Shown here in pieces: positions 24,130-34,974 of a DNA stretch of 64,000 nucleotides. The position numbers and the translations under genes were made by a program. Within the stretch, counting starts at the first letter, position 1; each line of letters opens with the position of its first letter. The stretch is from Zygnema cylindricum (lineage: Eukaryota > Streptophyta > Zygnematophyceae > Zygnematales > Zygnemataceae), in NCBI GenBank assembly GCA_037447655.1, contig JBBHKE010002644.1:188001-252000 (forward strand). The letters run 5' to 3'. Under the pieces are notes generated by a model. The model saw nothing but the letters and a program-made list of their open reading frames with translations. It was not told the origin of the DNA and searched no databases.

Positions 24130-25135
24130 AAGTCCTCAGAATAGACAGCTTCTAAGAAGCCTCTAGGAAAACCCTGGCCCCTTTGTGTTTCAGCAAGAAC
24201 AACTTCCACCCTGGCAGACAACAACTCTAACCACCTTCACCCATGTAAAGGCAAGACTCCCTTGAGTCGATAGCAAAAAGAATCTCTGAATTTGCTCCCC
24301 TGAGCAGTAAGTTATGGAGGGTTAAGCTCTTTGGGAGAGAGGGTCCAATCTCCTAATTTTTCTAAGTCCTATCTCTCTCACATACTCTATCTACTGATGT
24401 ACGGAGCCAATCAGATTACCTTCCGTACACAAAAGTACAGTTTCCGGTGTACTTTTTGTACGGACACTGTACGACAAAGCGTAAATGTCGACACGTGGTA
24501 TATCCGGATTCGCTCATTTAATCCTCGGAGATGCCGCTATCCAATGTCATTCCGCCACGTGTCATCCGATGTGGTGATGACCAAAAACCGCTGAAATCCT
24601 CTTCCGCGATCTCGGCGTTAATTCCGGTCGTCCGATTAAATTCACATTGCGCGGTATTCGTTTCGCTAAAGAAATAAATGCGCGGTGTTCGTTTCTTATC
24701 CATACCGTAATCCGTACTTTTACATTACTGGATCTATGTCTCTCGTAAACTGTTTCAGTTAAATGAGTTATACTACGTATTAATATTTAATTTAATATCA
24801 AACCCTACAGTACGTAACACTAGGTCTAAACTTAACGGATAAGGCTACAAGCTACCGGCTGCTTACCGTCTGGCAGGTACCAAGATCAAATCCTGCGGGC
24901 ATCACATATTCTTTTAGTAAATAAACCCCTAACGGTAAATAAACTTATATATATATATTTCCCGTAAACCTCTGGATAGCCTAGGTAGCCATGGCTCTAG
25001 CTTCCTCTCCAATATCTTAGTGACTGCGACAAGTTTGAGAGTTGGAGAGAGAAGATAGAGGTAGACTGCCTCGGCTTCTTTCTATATTTCTATTTAGACC
25101 TAGAAAATACTTTAAACGGACCATTAATTTCTACA
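24110..25135 (-). repeat. 5' LTR of copia D
   Basis: It matches the 3' LTR at 18736-19782 over its full length and has the same TGTAG start and TTTCA end on the minus strand. A deletion of about 20 bases relative to the 3' copy lies near 24648. Hairpins GACTC-AAGG-GAGTC and CCTTTAC-ATGG-GTGAAGG are present on the minus strand near 24250-24275. Confidence 0.9.
24822..24915 (+). other. tRNA-like Pol III unit in the 5' LTR of D (antisense)
   Basis: This is the same block as at 19472-19566: an A-box-like TAAACTTAACGGATAAGGC, a B-box-like AGATCAAATCC (24883-24893) and a TTTT run near 24912. One base of the B box differs from the 3' LTR copy. Confidence 0.55.
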
Positions 25136-25899
25136 CTTTCATGGACGCAAAATGACAAAACATACCGAATTGTGTCTTTTTTGTCGTCGCTTGAAAAATT
25201 ACTACACGTGTGTATACGTGTTATTATTTGTTTAGCATAAATACTTTGTTTTAAAAAACATCGTCCCTGTTTTTTGAAGAAAAGTTTGAAGATGACGTTT
25301 TTTGGCGTGGCCGTGGGTCGATGAGCACAAGACGATAACATGTAGTACATTTTTAATTCGATGATGACGCAAAATGTACTTCTCTTTTTTTCTATATTTT
25401 GTACGGTTGACACTTACGCGGTACGGCGCTAATTTTTAGAGGAAAACGACAGAAAAAAGCCCTTACTTAGTCACATGGAGACGCACCCTAAAATGACACG
25501 TCGTCACGTCCACGATGGACGCGACAACGAGTTTATTTCATTTTTGCGGCTAACGTGAAGTATTTTTTTTATGACGGTCGACGTTTGCAAGCGCGACACT
25601 TTTTCAACCGCCGGTACAATAATCCGCCAGTCAAAGTTGTTCTACGGATTGACCGTCAGATCTGAAATTATAGGTACGTAGCTTGTACGAAATTGTACTT
25701 CAAATGTACAATTTCTGTTAACTATCTGCGCGCAGCAAAAATCGTCTCTACGATTAGCAATTCCCTTTATTATATACTAGAAAATCACGTCCGTTACATG
25801 GGCATGGACTGTGTCCTATTTTTCATGCCCTTTACACGAATTTGGACAGTGTTCCGTTTATCATGCCAGTTTTTCATGCCTGTTACACTTGGGACCGTG

Positions 25900-26640
25900 T
25901 CCTGTTTATCAAAACGTCAAAGTACTATTGTACTGTTTTAAACTTCCGTACGGACTTTTGTAGACGCGAACCAAAACCATAGTTGTCCCGTGCGTATAAT
26001 ACGCACGAAACGAACGCGCGAATACTACGCACGATACGCATTTAACGATGAAAAAAATGTTATTAAATGCGTACCTGACTATGTACTCGTACATTTTCGT
26101 ATTTTTGCGTACTATTTGCGTACATTTCAGTACTTTTAGGGGGTTTGATGAATTTTAGGGTACATTCTCGTGCGTTCTCAAATATTTTTGTTAAACAGCC
26201 AACTATTATTCGTACATTTACGTACAGTGTCCCTATTTTTTCGTACTTTTGACGGTTGTTATTTTGAGATTTTTAGGGTACATTTTCGTACTTTCCGTAT
26301 ATTTCAGTTATACGGACTTACATTTTTCGTACATCTACGTACGACGTCCGTATATTTCAATACTTTTAGCGTTAGTGATGGGGGGATTTTAAGGTGTTTA
26401 GCGTACTTCCCGTGCATTTCGTACATTCCGATAAATTACAGTACAGTTGCCTTACATTATCCGTACTCATAGGTTTTTTAGGGTACACATGTCGTCCAAC
26501 GACGTACATTTCTGTATGTCTTCCGTACGTTTTTAGGATGTTTTAAGGATTTTTTAGGGTTAAGGGGACGGTTTCCGTACGTTTTCGTACATCGTACAGC
26601 GAAAACTAACGAACGGTATGAAAGTAACGAATACTACGTA
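25900..26640. repeat. GTAC/CGTAC-rich region
   Basis: The tetramer GTAC, mostly as CGTAC or GTACG, recurs every few dozen bases together with TTTTAGGGT and TTCGTAC words. Short similar phrases are repeated loosely, not as one fixed unit, so this is probably a decayed repeat. No coding frame is convincing. Confidence 0.5.
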
Positions 26641-26703
26641 GTTTTCGTAAAAAAGTTGAAATCCGTAAGAATAAGACAACTATGCCCAAAACAAAACGAT
26701 TGA

Positions 26704-27480
26704 CAATAGTACTGTTTTAAACTTCCGTACGGAAATTTTGTAGACGCGACCCGAAACAAAACGATTGACGCAAACCGGTTGGTAGGATCGAGCAACCAAG
26801 ATCGAACGGGGACAGTGTCCCGTTTATCATGCCGCATGGACCGCGTCCAGTTTATCAAAACGTCCAAAGTACTTTTTGTACTATTCAAGGCGGCCGTACG
26901 TACATTTGTAGATGCAACCCAAAACTACACAACGATTGACTGAAATTTGCGATTTGTCCCGCGTCCAGTTTATCAAAACGTCCAAAGTACTTTTTGTACT
27001 ATCCAAAGCGTCCGTACGTACATTTGTAGACGCGACCCAAAACTACACAACGATTGACGGAAATTTGCGATTTGCTGGACAGAGTTACCCGTTTGCTAAC
27101 GTCGGCCGAGGGACACGCCGTTTAGGGTGCAGACTAACATAAAATGGGCCTATTTAAAGGTTTCCAAAGCGACGACCAACGGTCTAAAAAATATATGTAT
27201 ACTACACGCGTCAGAAAATTAAAGGTCGTCCGGATTTTTCGTGTCTTTCCCAATCATTCAGCTTCAGGAGGTCGAGGCCGAAGGGAGTGGACAACAATCT
27301 CCACATCTCTCCGTCGATTGACGAAAATTTGCGATTTGCGAGACAGAGTTACCCATTTGCTGACGTCGGCCGAGGGACACGCCGTTTAGGGGTGCAGACT
27401 AATAGAAAGTGGGCCTATTTAAAGGTTTCCAAAGCGATGACCAATGGTCTATAATGTTTATGTATGTTACGACCTCGACC
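26704..27480. repeat. Diverged direct repeats
   Basis: A unit running from AGTACT(T/A)TTGTACT through CCGTACG, TTTGTAGACGCGACCC and ACAACGATTGACG recurs near 25918, 26704, 26868 and 26986. A longer block (GCGATTTGC to CCAACGGTCT, with GGCCTATTTAAAGG inside) occurs at about 27066-27184 and again at about 27330-27452. The units look like a decayed satellite or transposon subterminal repeats. Confidence 0.55.
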
Positions 27481-27708
27481 GAACTATTACCGTAACACAG
27501 TATCAGAGGATCTCGTTTTTCACGTGATCCTTTGTTTATACAAAGTCAGCAAGACGATAAGTCGTGTCTCTAGTCATCTTCGCTTTCCATAATTTAGTAC
27601 GGAGAGACGTGGCAGATTGTTGTCCACTCCCTTCGGGCTCGACCTCTCGAAGCTCAATGATTGGGAAAGACACGGAAAATCCGGACGGCCTTTCATTTTC
27701 TGACGCGT
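27206..27708. repeat. Fold-back repeat with arms of about 105 bp
   Basis: The left arm (27206-27310, starting ACGCGTCAGAAAATT) is the inverted copy of the right arm (27601-27708, ending AATTTTCTGACGCGT-like). The arms differ by scattered substitutions. The spacer of about 290 bases contains one copy of the neighbouring direct repeat. No flanking duplication was identified. Confidence 0.7.
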
Positions 27709-27825
27709 ATAATCTACGGGCAAAAATAGAAAATAAGAAAAGCAAAAGCTGCCAATGAAAATTTTGAGAAACGCTTTCGCAAAAAGGATAACGATTAGCC
27801 CAATTCGCGAGCTGATCCTAAACAT

Positions 27826-28718
27826 TAGTGTTGTGTATCGGTAAAAAACTTATCGCGATAACAGCAATACCGATAGTTATCGGTTATCGCACGGTCAGAG
27901 GTTCCGATATATCGGTATGAGACCAACAAATTCCATATCGGCGATAACTTAAAAAAGATATAGTATGCATACAATAGTACTTTATAGTATACTGTATTAT
28001 TTATTGACTTTATATAGCGTGACATGCCACGTATAAAAAATTGTTTCGTTCCCGTTTAACTGCTATTTGTTACGGACAGCGCAGCACATAAACGTTGGTC
28101 GGTTAATTGAACATAAATTTTACGGCAATGTGCGGAATTTTACAAAAAAATTGGTGAACCTGGAACTAGAAAAGGACGGCTGACACAAAGTACAACGGAC
28201 GCAAAATAACATTCTGCGCGCCGCCGGAATCGAACGGACGACTTGGAATGAAAAAACACGAGCGGACGAGCCAGCGTGAGCGCCGGCATCCCGGAATGGC
28301 TCTTTTGGCAGCTTATGCCAAAAAAGCCAACAGATTCACACGTGGCAGGTCTCGAGTGGATCTCAAGGAATAAAGGGACCAAGCCATGGCGTCGGATGTG
28401 AAAGGTACATTGTTTTTATTGGATCCATATCAAAACCGTACAGATCTCACAACGGCTACTGTGCTTTCTGTGCTTGTACATGTCCGGGGAATAAGACGTA
28501 CACTTGAGTGTACTAGTCGTACATTTATCTGTACGGTCCGTATAGTTACCGCCGATAGTTATCGTTATCGGCATTATCACCGATAAGTACCCGATATTAT
28601 CGGCTACTTATCGGCGATAAGATCGATGTCGATATATCGTACCAATATATTGATTATCAGATACCGAAAAAAATGCCCATATCGGTTTTCGACAGATCTT
28701 TACCGATACACAACACTA
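27826..28718. mobile_element. hAT-like MITE, copy 1 (893 bp)
   Basis: The termini are TAGTGTTGTGTATCGGTAAA and its inverted copy. It matches copy 2 (35204-36097) along its length. The flanking octamers CTAAACAT and CCAAAAAA agree at only 5 of 8 bases. Both copies carry a related stretch of about 80 codons (GMALLAA, ASDVKGT, LLDPY), with a stop in this one. Confidence 0.75.
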
Positions 28719-29332
28719 CCAAAAAATAAAAACCTGAAAGGCTTAAAATAAAGTTTTTTCAAATACATTACTGTATTTTTTCCCTATATCTATTTTCATG
28801 TTGTTTGTACTTTCAAAAGAGGTCAATTCTGTATGGCAAAAAATGATATCCACCAGTCATTTGATCGGAGAATCGTGCAAATGAGCTCCTTTGGGGGCCC
28901 AAGCTCGTCCTATAGTGGCTAATTTCACCCTCGATTTTTGAAGCTCGACGATCAAGCGGAAATAGGAGTATAGGACAAAGGGAAGGTCAATGATTGGCGT
29001 AGCCATGGGAGCCAATTATTTTCTAAGGTGTGTGGATTATGGGCAAAAATGAAGTACATAAAAGACTAAGTATGCTTGTGAAAATATTGTAAACGTCTTT
29101 TAGCCTCACAAAAATTATATTGATTCGCCCAATTCGGGAGTTTATCCCAAAGTGAAATTCGAGAAGCTTAAAGCAGTCGTATAGAAAAGGTGTTTCAATT
29201 ATTTTTGTTCTTCTCGTGTATATTTTTCGATTTGATTGTACTTGCCACGCGACTGAATCTTTGTGGCCGAAAGGATGACCCAGTAAAGTGGTTATAGCAC
29301 AAATTAGAGCGTGAAATGGGCCATCACTATTA
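28719..29332. other. Non-coding spacer
   Basis: I see no coding frame, RNA gene or repeat boundary between the hAT-like MITE and the next Harbinger-like element. Confidence 0.4.
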
Positions 29333-30276
29333 GGGTACGCCCCTATGTATTAAAGTATCTACTTTTCTCTGTCTTTTTGCCCTAAAATTCAAGGAACGTT
29401 GACAAAAACTTTAGCCGTACGAGAAAATCATTTTTACCAAAGTAGAGTGAACGTCAATTCGTACTTTGGATGTACGGCGTGTTTGTCGTCATGTGAACGC
29501 ATTTTGGCGTTTTCCCCTTTTTGACCCTCGGGCAAGAGAATCCAGCCCAAAAAAAAACTTCATCCAAAATCACCTCGAGGGGGTGATTTTAGTTCAAGTA
29601 CCGCCCAAACAGTGAATGAAAAACGACCCACGCACGCGCCATAAGAGTGGGAAAATTTTTGGACGAGGGAAAGTCCTTGCTATATTTCTCCGTGCTCGTC
29701 ACGCGCATGTACGGGAAAAAATTTGCAAGGGGTCTCGGACCTCCACTTTCATTCATGGGGTCCTTTGCATTTTTTTGCGCCATCGTCACCTCTCCCCTCT
29801 CCCTCTCAGGGCATCGCTTTTATCTCACACTTTTTAGAATGAGAAACGACATTATTGGTATAAAATGAAAGATCTTTTAAAAAAATTATTTTTGAAAATT
29901 TTTAGGTTTTTTTTAACGGCAAGTCGAGTGAGAAAAGGAGGAAAATTTGAAATCGGGAAACCATGGCGGAAAGTTATTGAATTAGTGACATCGTCGTTGT
30001 CACAAGTGAGCATGACTTCACAATGTCACGAAACCCTAAACATCTACAATTTCACAAAAATTTAGACGTCTACCACTGTCGTTGTTTTTGTTGGCGTCAC
30101 TAATCGTGGGAAGTTTCGTAGTCGTCTTCAATCGTCACAAGTTTTACCTACGTCTACAACTGTCACATTTCAAAGTTCCGATTTCATTTTCGCACATAGG
30201 GACGCTCTTCAAAGTAATACGGGGAATCTTTACTACAGTCCAAAATACTTAGTGCTGATTACATGGGGATGTGCCC
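29333..30276. mobile_element. Harbinger-like MITE, copy 3, TTA-flanked
   Basis: The left end GGGTACGCCCCTATGTA pairs with the right end (complement of GGGCACATCCCCATGTAA). TTA flanks both sides (29330-29332 and 30277-30279). The termini are diverged relatives of those at 4887 and 18336. No coding region is recognised. Confidence 0.65.
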
Positions 30277-30279
30277 TTA

Positions 30280-31227
30280 GAGTTAAAAAAAAAATAGAGT
30301 AAAGAAATAGTTATTGTTATTAACTATTTTTTGGGTTCAAGGGACTAACGCCAACAACAGTTAACACTAATGTATACATCTATCACTAATTTGGATGCAC
30401 ATTTCCATATTATAACCACAACAGTATGTGTTCACATATTCAACGCTTGAACATGTGAGAACAGTTTTCCCTATTGTCCCTCGTCTTTATGACCAAGAAT
30501 TAAATTTGAGTACGCTTTTCCATGACGACGCACTCAATTTCTCGTGTCGACGCCTTTATCTGACACTTATATGTACGACTTTAGGAATAATGAGCAGTTT
30601 AGTACATATTAACACATTTGGTACATTACACTATTAAGAAATAGTCTTAATTAGAGTAATTAACTCTAATTCAATATTACCTAAGTCAACTTAAAAAAAA
30701 ATAGAGTTATGAATTATATTTTTAGGTTCGAGGTTCAAAATTTGGTGTCGCCGAACTAGCGTTATTAATTCTAATAGCGAGTCACGGTGTACTAGTATGA
30801 CATGAAAAGAGTTTTTTTTTTTTTTAACTGCCTTTGGGCGTAGTTCGGTGACAAATTGATTGAGAAAAGCAAAAAAAACAAACATTGGGAAGCCGTGGCA
30901 GAAAGATTTGGAATCAGTGACATCGACGTTGACACAAGCGGGCATGACATCACAATGTACGCAAACATCCACAATGTCACAAAATAACTAAAAGTTTTCA
31001 ACGTCACAACAAAAAAACGGCTTACGATGTTGAATCGTCATAAATTATATAGCGTTTAGTCGTTTACAACCTTCACAAGATTAACTATTTCGTTTTCAAA
31101 CATTGGAACATCTTGAGAAATGGTACGACAAATCTTCAATAAACACAAAGTTATTTCGCTAAGTTTCGCCTACATGAGAACAAACCCTAAAATTCAAAAA
31201 TCTTGGCGACAGAAAGAATCATATAGT
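30280..31227. other. Degenerate relative of the preceding MITE
   Basis: The block around 30890-31060 (GTGACATC, GTTGACACAAG, CATGACATCACAATGT) resembles 29985-30130 inside the preceding MITE. A CATGAGAACAAACCC end (to 31187) is followed by TAA. A matching left end was not found, so this may be a broken or overlapping copy. It has no coding content. Confidence 0.35.
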
Positions 31228-31597
31228 TAGTGTTGTGTATCGAAGGCTCCTTGCCGATATTTGACATGTGCCTAATTTTGGGTATCCGATAATCGATAAA
31301 TTGTTACGATATATTGAGAAGGTCAATATCGCGATATTAAGCCGATATATCGGCCAATAACTTGATATAATTTTACCGCGATGTATATATATTACCCCCC
31401 CCCCCCCCCCCCCCCGGTGGGGGCCCCCCCGGGGGGGGGGGGGGGAGAGATTTTCTGTACCATATCTGTACGGAATTCAACTTCCTACCAAATATATTGC
31501 GATATTTTTTGTTGTATCGAGCCCTCTGACTGTTCGATATCCTATATATCGAATATTGATTTTATCGCGATAAATTTTTACCCAATACACAACACTA
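31228..31597. mobile_element. hAT-like MITE, short diverged copy
   Basis: It starts TAGTGTTGTGTATCG and ends with the complement (TACACAACACTA-like). It is rich in ATATCG and GCGATA words like the 893-bp copies but only 370 bp long. The flanking octamers CATATAGT and CCTGTAAT match at 5 of 8 bases. A poly-C/poly-G tract lies inside. Confidence 0.6.
31395..31445. repeat. Poly-C / poly-G hairpin tract
   Basis: A run of more than 20 C, GGTGGGGG, a second C run and a long G run follow each other. The halves can pair, and the G-run strand could form quadruplexes. Such tracts are error-prone in sequencing, so lengths may be unreliable. Confidence 0.8.
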
Positions 31598-32409
31598 CCT
31601 GTAATTTTGGTCCTATGGAGTGCTACTTAATTGTACTAAGGGTGTGTACCAATAGCACGTGACTTAAAGAGGCATAATCACGAAGAAGCGAACATGCGTC
31701 AATAATTCATGATGGTCTTCCCATGTATCATTTCACCATCATTCGGTACAATTCTCGTCTGTCTGTCTGAGGGCGCGTCTCGCCGCAGCTTTTCACATTC
31801 TTCATGCTTATGCCAAACTTCAGCAAAACGTCAGCGAAACGTAGAATACAGCGTGCCATAGCTTCACACGTCGCTTGAAAGGATGTACAAAATCGACGTG
31901 AGAACATGCTTAGGGTGGAAACATATGCACCCGAAAATTACCTTTCACACCTGCGAGCCTTCGCACGCGTAAAGTAAACTATGATCGTACAAGCGACAGC
32001 GACGTGACAGCGAGGCGGACTGCGAGCCGAAAACATTTGATTTGAAAACATTAAAACATTTGATCGAAAACATTACACTCCGTCGAAATCTACGAGCATT
32101 GACGAACATTGGAAAACGAACTTTTAAAACGGAAACGCCACGTGTGTTTGCGAATACGAAGCTCATCACGAAAAACCGACACTGTGCATAGCATCGAAAC
32201 CGGAGATTTTCCAACACAAAAAACTGCTCTTGGAAGTCGGTGGAAGCTAAACCACCGACATTTTCTCCATTGAAATTTGAAAACGTCGGTAGCGCGTCGC
32301 CACCTGAATGGCGCGCTCATTCACAAACTGCCAAAATTGGTCGTAGAATGTACGGATATATTTTCCTACGTGGCGTGACTTTTGATGTCGATGCGGGAGG
32401 TGTCGGCGA
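31598..32409. other. Upstream region of glycoprotein copy 2
   Basis: There is no gene. The last 150 bases resemble the region 34990-35125 upstream of copy 3 (AACTGCCAAAA, GTACGGAT, CTACGTG, TGACTTTTGATGTCG), so they probably hold the promoter. The start (31637 on) has a TAA-GGGTGTGTACCAATAG MITE-like end without a partner. Confidence 0.4.
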
Positions 32410-32410
32410 A

Positions 32411-32417
32411 ATATAAA
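32411..32417 (+). promoter_or_regulatory. TATA-like box of glycoprotein copy 2
   Basis: ATATAAA lies about 190 bases before the start codon, downstream of a conserved CTACGTGGCGTGACTTTTGA block. The CT-rich leader starts about 60 bases after it. In copy 3 the same region reads ATTATACTA and is less TATA-like. Confidence 0.45.
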
Positions 32418-32609
32418 CGGCGACCAATTCGACCATCGTAAGGAATGACTTCTTCGCCGTCTCTATTTCCCCTCAATTTCCCCTTTCCCGTCTTTCAATC
32501 TCTCTCTCACTCTCTCTCTGTCTCTGTCTCGCTCTATCTCTCTCTCGTATTTTTCCTCCGCCACACTAAAACTGAATTAATCTTCCGTATTTTTATCTTC
32601 CGGCCTCAT

Positions 32610-34451
32610 ATGGCTCGCTCCCTCTGGTCGGTTCGGCTTCGGCACGTGTGTGTGACAGTGGTGACGCTGGCAGTGGCGGCCGCGTGGCCCGGTCCAGCTG
32701 GCAGTGCTCGGGTGCTATCTGAGGGAGGCTGTGTGGAAAAATGCGCCTTTGAGGTGCCCGACGCTGCCACGTGGGATGGTGTCACAGTCAAGGATGACGT
32801 CGGCGGAGGTTTTGCTGAGCTGGACATTACTGACGTCATCATCGACTTCTGCACCAAACTGGTAAGGAAACGACGGCGATTCCAACGCAAAATTTGGGAA
32901 AAAAGGACTAATTTTTCCGCAATTAAAGCGTCGATTTGATTGAAATGTCGATTGAAAAAGAAACTTGAGCTGTATTTTATGTGGTTTAAGGAGTGTAAAA
33001 GGATGTAGTAAAATGCTTATACGATCTCGAATTGAAAAAAAAATCCTTTAAGGTAAAGAAGGCTTGAAAGCAAACGTAAAAAAAAAAATTAAGAAAAAAT
33101 ATCATATTTTTATGATACATACGCCTAAAAAGCTCACACCGTCAATCCTTTTACTCCGACAAAGACACAATCCTAACAAGATATTCACTCTATTCCCCAT
33201 TCACCACCAAAATATATTCTCCAAAAAAGTGTATAAAAACCATTCCTAAAATTTGACTTTTATACTTTCATCTACACTTCCCAAAAAACTGAAACCTACC
33301 CTTTACCCCCATTTCCCCCCTCTCCTCTCCTGCAGAGCTTCCCACCCAAATTCCCTTTCCAGGAGAAGTGCGAGGTAATTCCTCTCAGCGCCGCCAAAGT
33401 GAAGGGAGGGGAGGGAGGGAAGGGAGGAGGAGGAGGTAAGACCTACCCGAAGGACCAGCTCTGTTTGAAGTTAAAAATTCCTCCACTGGGACTCCCCATT
33501 TGCGATCTCATTATGAAGAAGTTTCCCAAGCCTTCTCCTCCCCCCCCTTCTCCACCTCCCTCTCCACCTCCCTCTCCTCCACCCTCCCCGCCTCCTTCCC
33601 CGCCTCTATCCCCACTACCCTCTCCTCCTCCACCCCCCCCTCCTTCTCCACCTCCATCCCCACCTCCCTCTCCACCTCCTTCACCGCCTCCCTCTCCCCC
33701 TCCTTCTCCACCTCCCTCTCCACCTCCATCTCCACCACCCTCTCCGCCTCCTTCACCGCCTCCCTCCCCACCACCCTCTCCTCCTCCATCCCCTCCTCCT
33801 CCATCCCCTCCTCCTTCTCCACCTCCCTCTCCACCACCCTCTGCACCTCCTTCACCGCCTCCCTCTCCACCACCCTCTCCTCCTCCCTCTCCCCCTCCAT
33901 CTCCACCTCCCTCCCCACCACCCTCTCTCTCGCCCTCTCCTCCTCCCTCTCCCCCGCCCTCTCCTCCTCCTTCTCCACCTCCCTCTCCCCCTCCCCCTTC
34001 CCCATGCCCCTCTACATGTCCCTCCCTCTCCCTCGAAATTTGCGATTTTTACTTCGAAGGATACTCCGAACAAATCCCAAGTTTCCATCTGGTCCAGAAT
34101 AAGACAAAGGGCGAATCCGAGGATCTCAGTCCGGGTCTGCGAACATCAAAAACCGGAAAAAAGGTAGTGGTAGAGGTGGACCAATCAGGAGAGGGAAAAT
34201 TCCTTGAATGTCCTCCCACTTCTGACTCTCCTCAAAGTCAGTTTTATCTCACGGGAGAGGATTCAAAACTGAAGGCGAGGCAGTACCAGACAGAACGAAA
34301 TGTCAATTTTTTTATAAATCGGTGTATCGTACTTTCCGTAAATAGTTTCACTTTGGAGTATGGGAGTACTAAGGCTTACAATGTTCCTCCAGATACGGAG
34401 AATTTCTTTGTCGAAGCGCGACGATGTGTGGTTTTTAAGACGGAGTACTAG
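32610..34451 (+). CDS. Hydroxyproline-rich (pherophorin/extensin-like) secreted glycoprotein, copy 2
   Basis: This is a two-exon gene. Exon 1 is 32610-32861 (84 codons) and exon 2 is 33336-34451 (371 codons plus a TAG stop). The phase-0 intron of 474 bases starts GTAAGG and ends CCTGCAG. The start at 32610 is chosen because copies 1 and 3 begin at the same place, though the frame is open further upstream. The protein has a signal peptide (VTVVTLAVAAAWPGPAGSA), a segment with GGCVEKC, then exon-2 parts FPFQEKC and LPIC, a rod of about 160 residues of SPPP repeats, and a C-terminal domain with CDFYFEGYS and NRCIVLSVNS. Ser-Pro3-5 rods are sites of hydroxylation and glycosylation in algal and plant wall proteins. 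The rod is longer and more regular than in copy 1. A polyadenylation-like AATAAATAAA lies near 34530. Confidence 0.82.
33533..34005 (+). repeat. Coding minisatellite of glycoprotein copy 2 (SPPP rod)
   Basis: A pyrimidine-rich run of TCTCCACCTCCC-like units encodes the (S)PPP rod. Other frames across it stay open and look like genes but are by-products of the repeat. Confidence 0.9.
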
Positions 34452-34974
34452 AAGTTGTTGGCGTTTTTTTTTCATTAAGTTTTTGGCGAAGGGGAATAAG
34501 ATTTTCTTGTAGAATACTTAAATACTTAATAAATAAACTGGGATAATTTTTTAGGGCAATAGGTTTGTGAAAAGAGAATACAAAGAGCGATTGTCGTCTG
34601 GAAAGATGAATAGCGACAAGTGAAAATAGAATGTCTAGAAGAGTGTGGATTTGGAAATTTTCTTTTATTTTAAACAAAAGACCGTTCTTGAAAGAGTCAT
34701 GTTTTTTCATGTTTCATGCTTTTATTTTTTCAATACAATGCTTAGCGACAAATATTTGTGAAAATGTTGAACAATCGTGTTTGAGAATCATAACATGTTT
34801 GAACCAGTTGTTTTTTCAGCTTGAATGTATGTTATGCCTTTAATATTGTGCTAATGTCTGTATGATCATAATTAATTACGTACGATTAAAGATACAATAT
34901 TGTGCTAATGTATGTATGATGATAATTTATTACGTACGATTAAAGATAATATATACTTTGTTGGCGGGCCATAC

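Larger units (their letters stand above)
18736..25135 (-). mobile_element. Complete but decayed Ty1/copia element D
   Basis: Two LTRs of about 1.03-1.05 kb bound an internal region encoding gag, protease, integrase, reverse transcriptase and RNase H in copia order on the minus strand. The flanks are CTTTT and CTTTC, a 5-bp duplication with one difference. A primer-binding site matching the initiator tRNA-Met anticodon arm follows the 5' LTR, and a polypurine tract precedes the 3' LTR. Several stops and small indels break the polyprotein. Element E is the closest relative in the window. Confidence 0.9.
18336..25488. mobile_element. Harbinger-like MITE, copy 2, split by copia D
   Basis: The left end GGGTGTGTCTCCATGTAC and the right end (complement of GGGTGCGTCTCCATGTGA) are flanked by TAA (18333-18335 and 25489-25491). 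Subterminal sequences on both sides match copy 1 at 4887-5677. Copia D (18736-25135) sits inside. Without it the element is about 0.75 kb, close to the 791 bp of copy 1. Confidence 0.8.
17887..25765. mobile_element. MULE-like fold-back element, host of a nested insertion
   Basis: Inverted arms of about 200 bases (17887 to about 18083 and about 25565-25765) start GGAATTGCTAATCG and run through TTTTTGCTGCGCG and the TCGACGTTTGCAAG region. A 9-bp direct repeat, TTTATTATA, flanks the element (17878-17886 and 25766-25774). A 9-bp duplication and long inverted arms are typical of Mutator-like elements. Without the nested MITE and copia it would be about 0.7 kb, with no transposase. Confidence 0.75.

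Noticed and set aside
28200-28260. tRNA-derived SINE head inside the hAT-like MITE (GGAATCGAAC word)
   Set aside because: A B-box-like word is present on the minus strand, but no A box at proper spacing was found.
33533-34005. CRISPR-like repeat array
   Set aside because: Units are contiguous, imperfect and coding, in a eukaryotic gene; there are no spacers of uniform length.
33500-34102. Ser/Thr-rich and Arg/Glu-rich frames across the rod of copy 2
   Set aside because: These are shadow frames of the same minisatellite; only the SPPP frame joins the conserved flanking domains.
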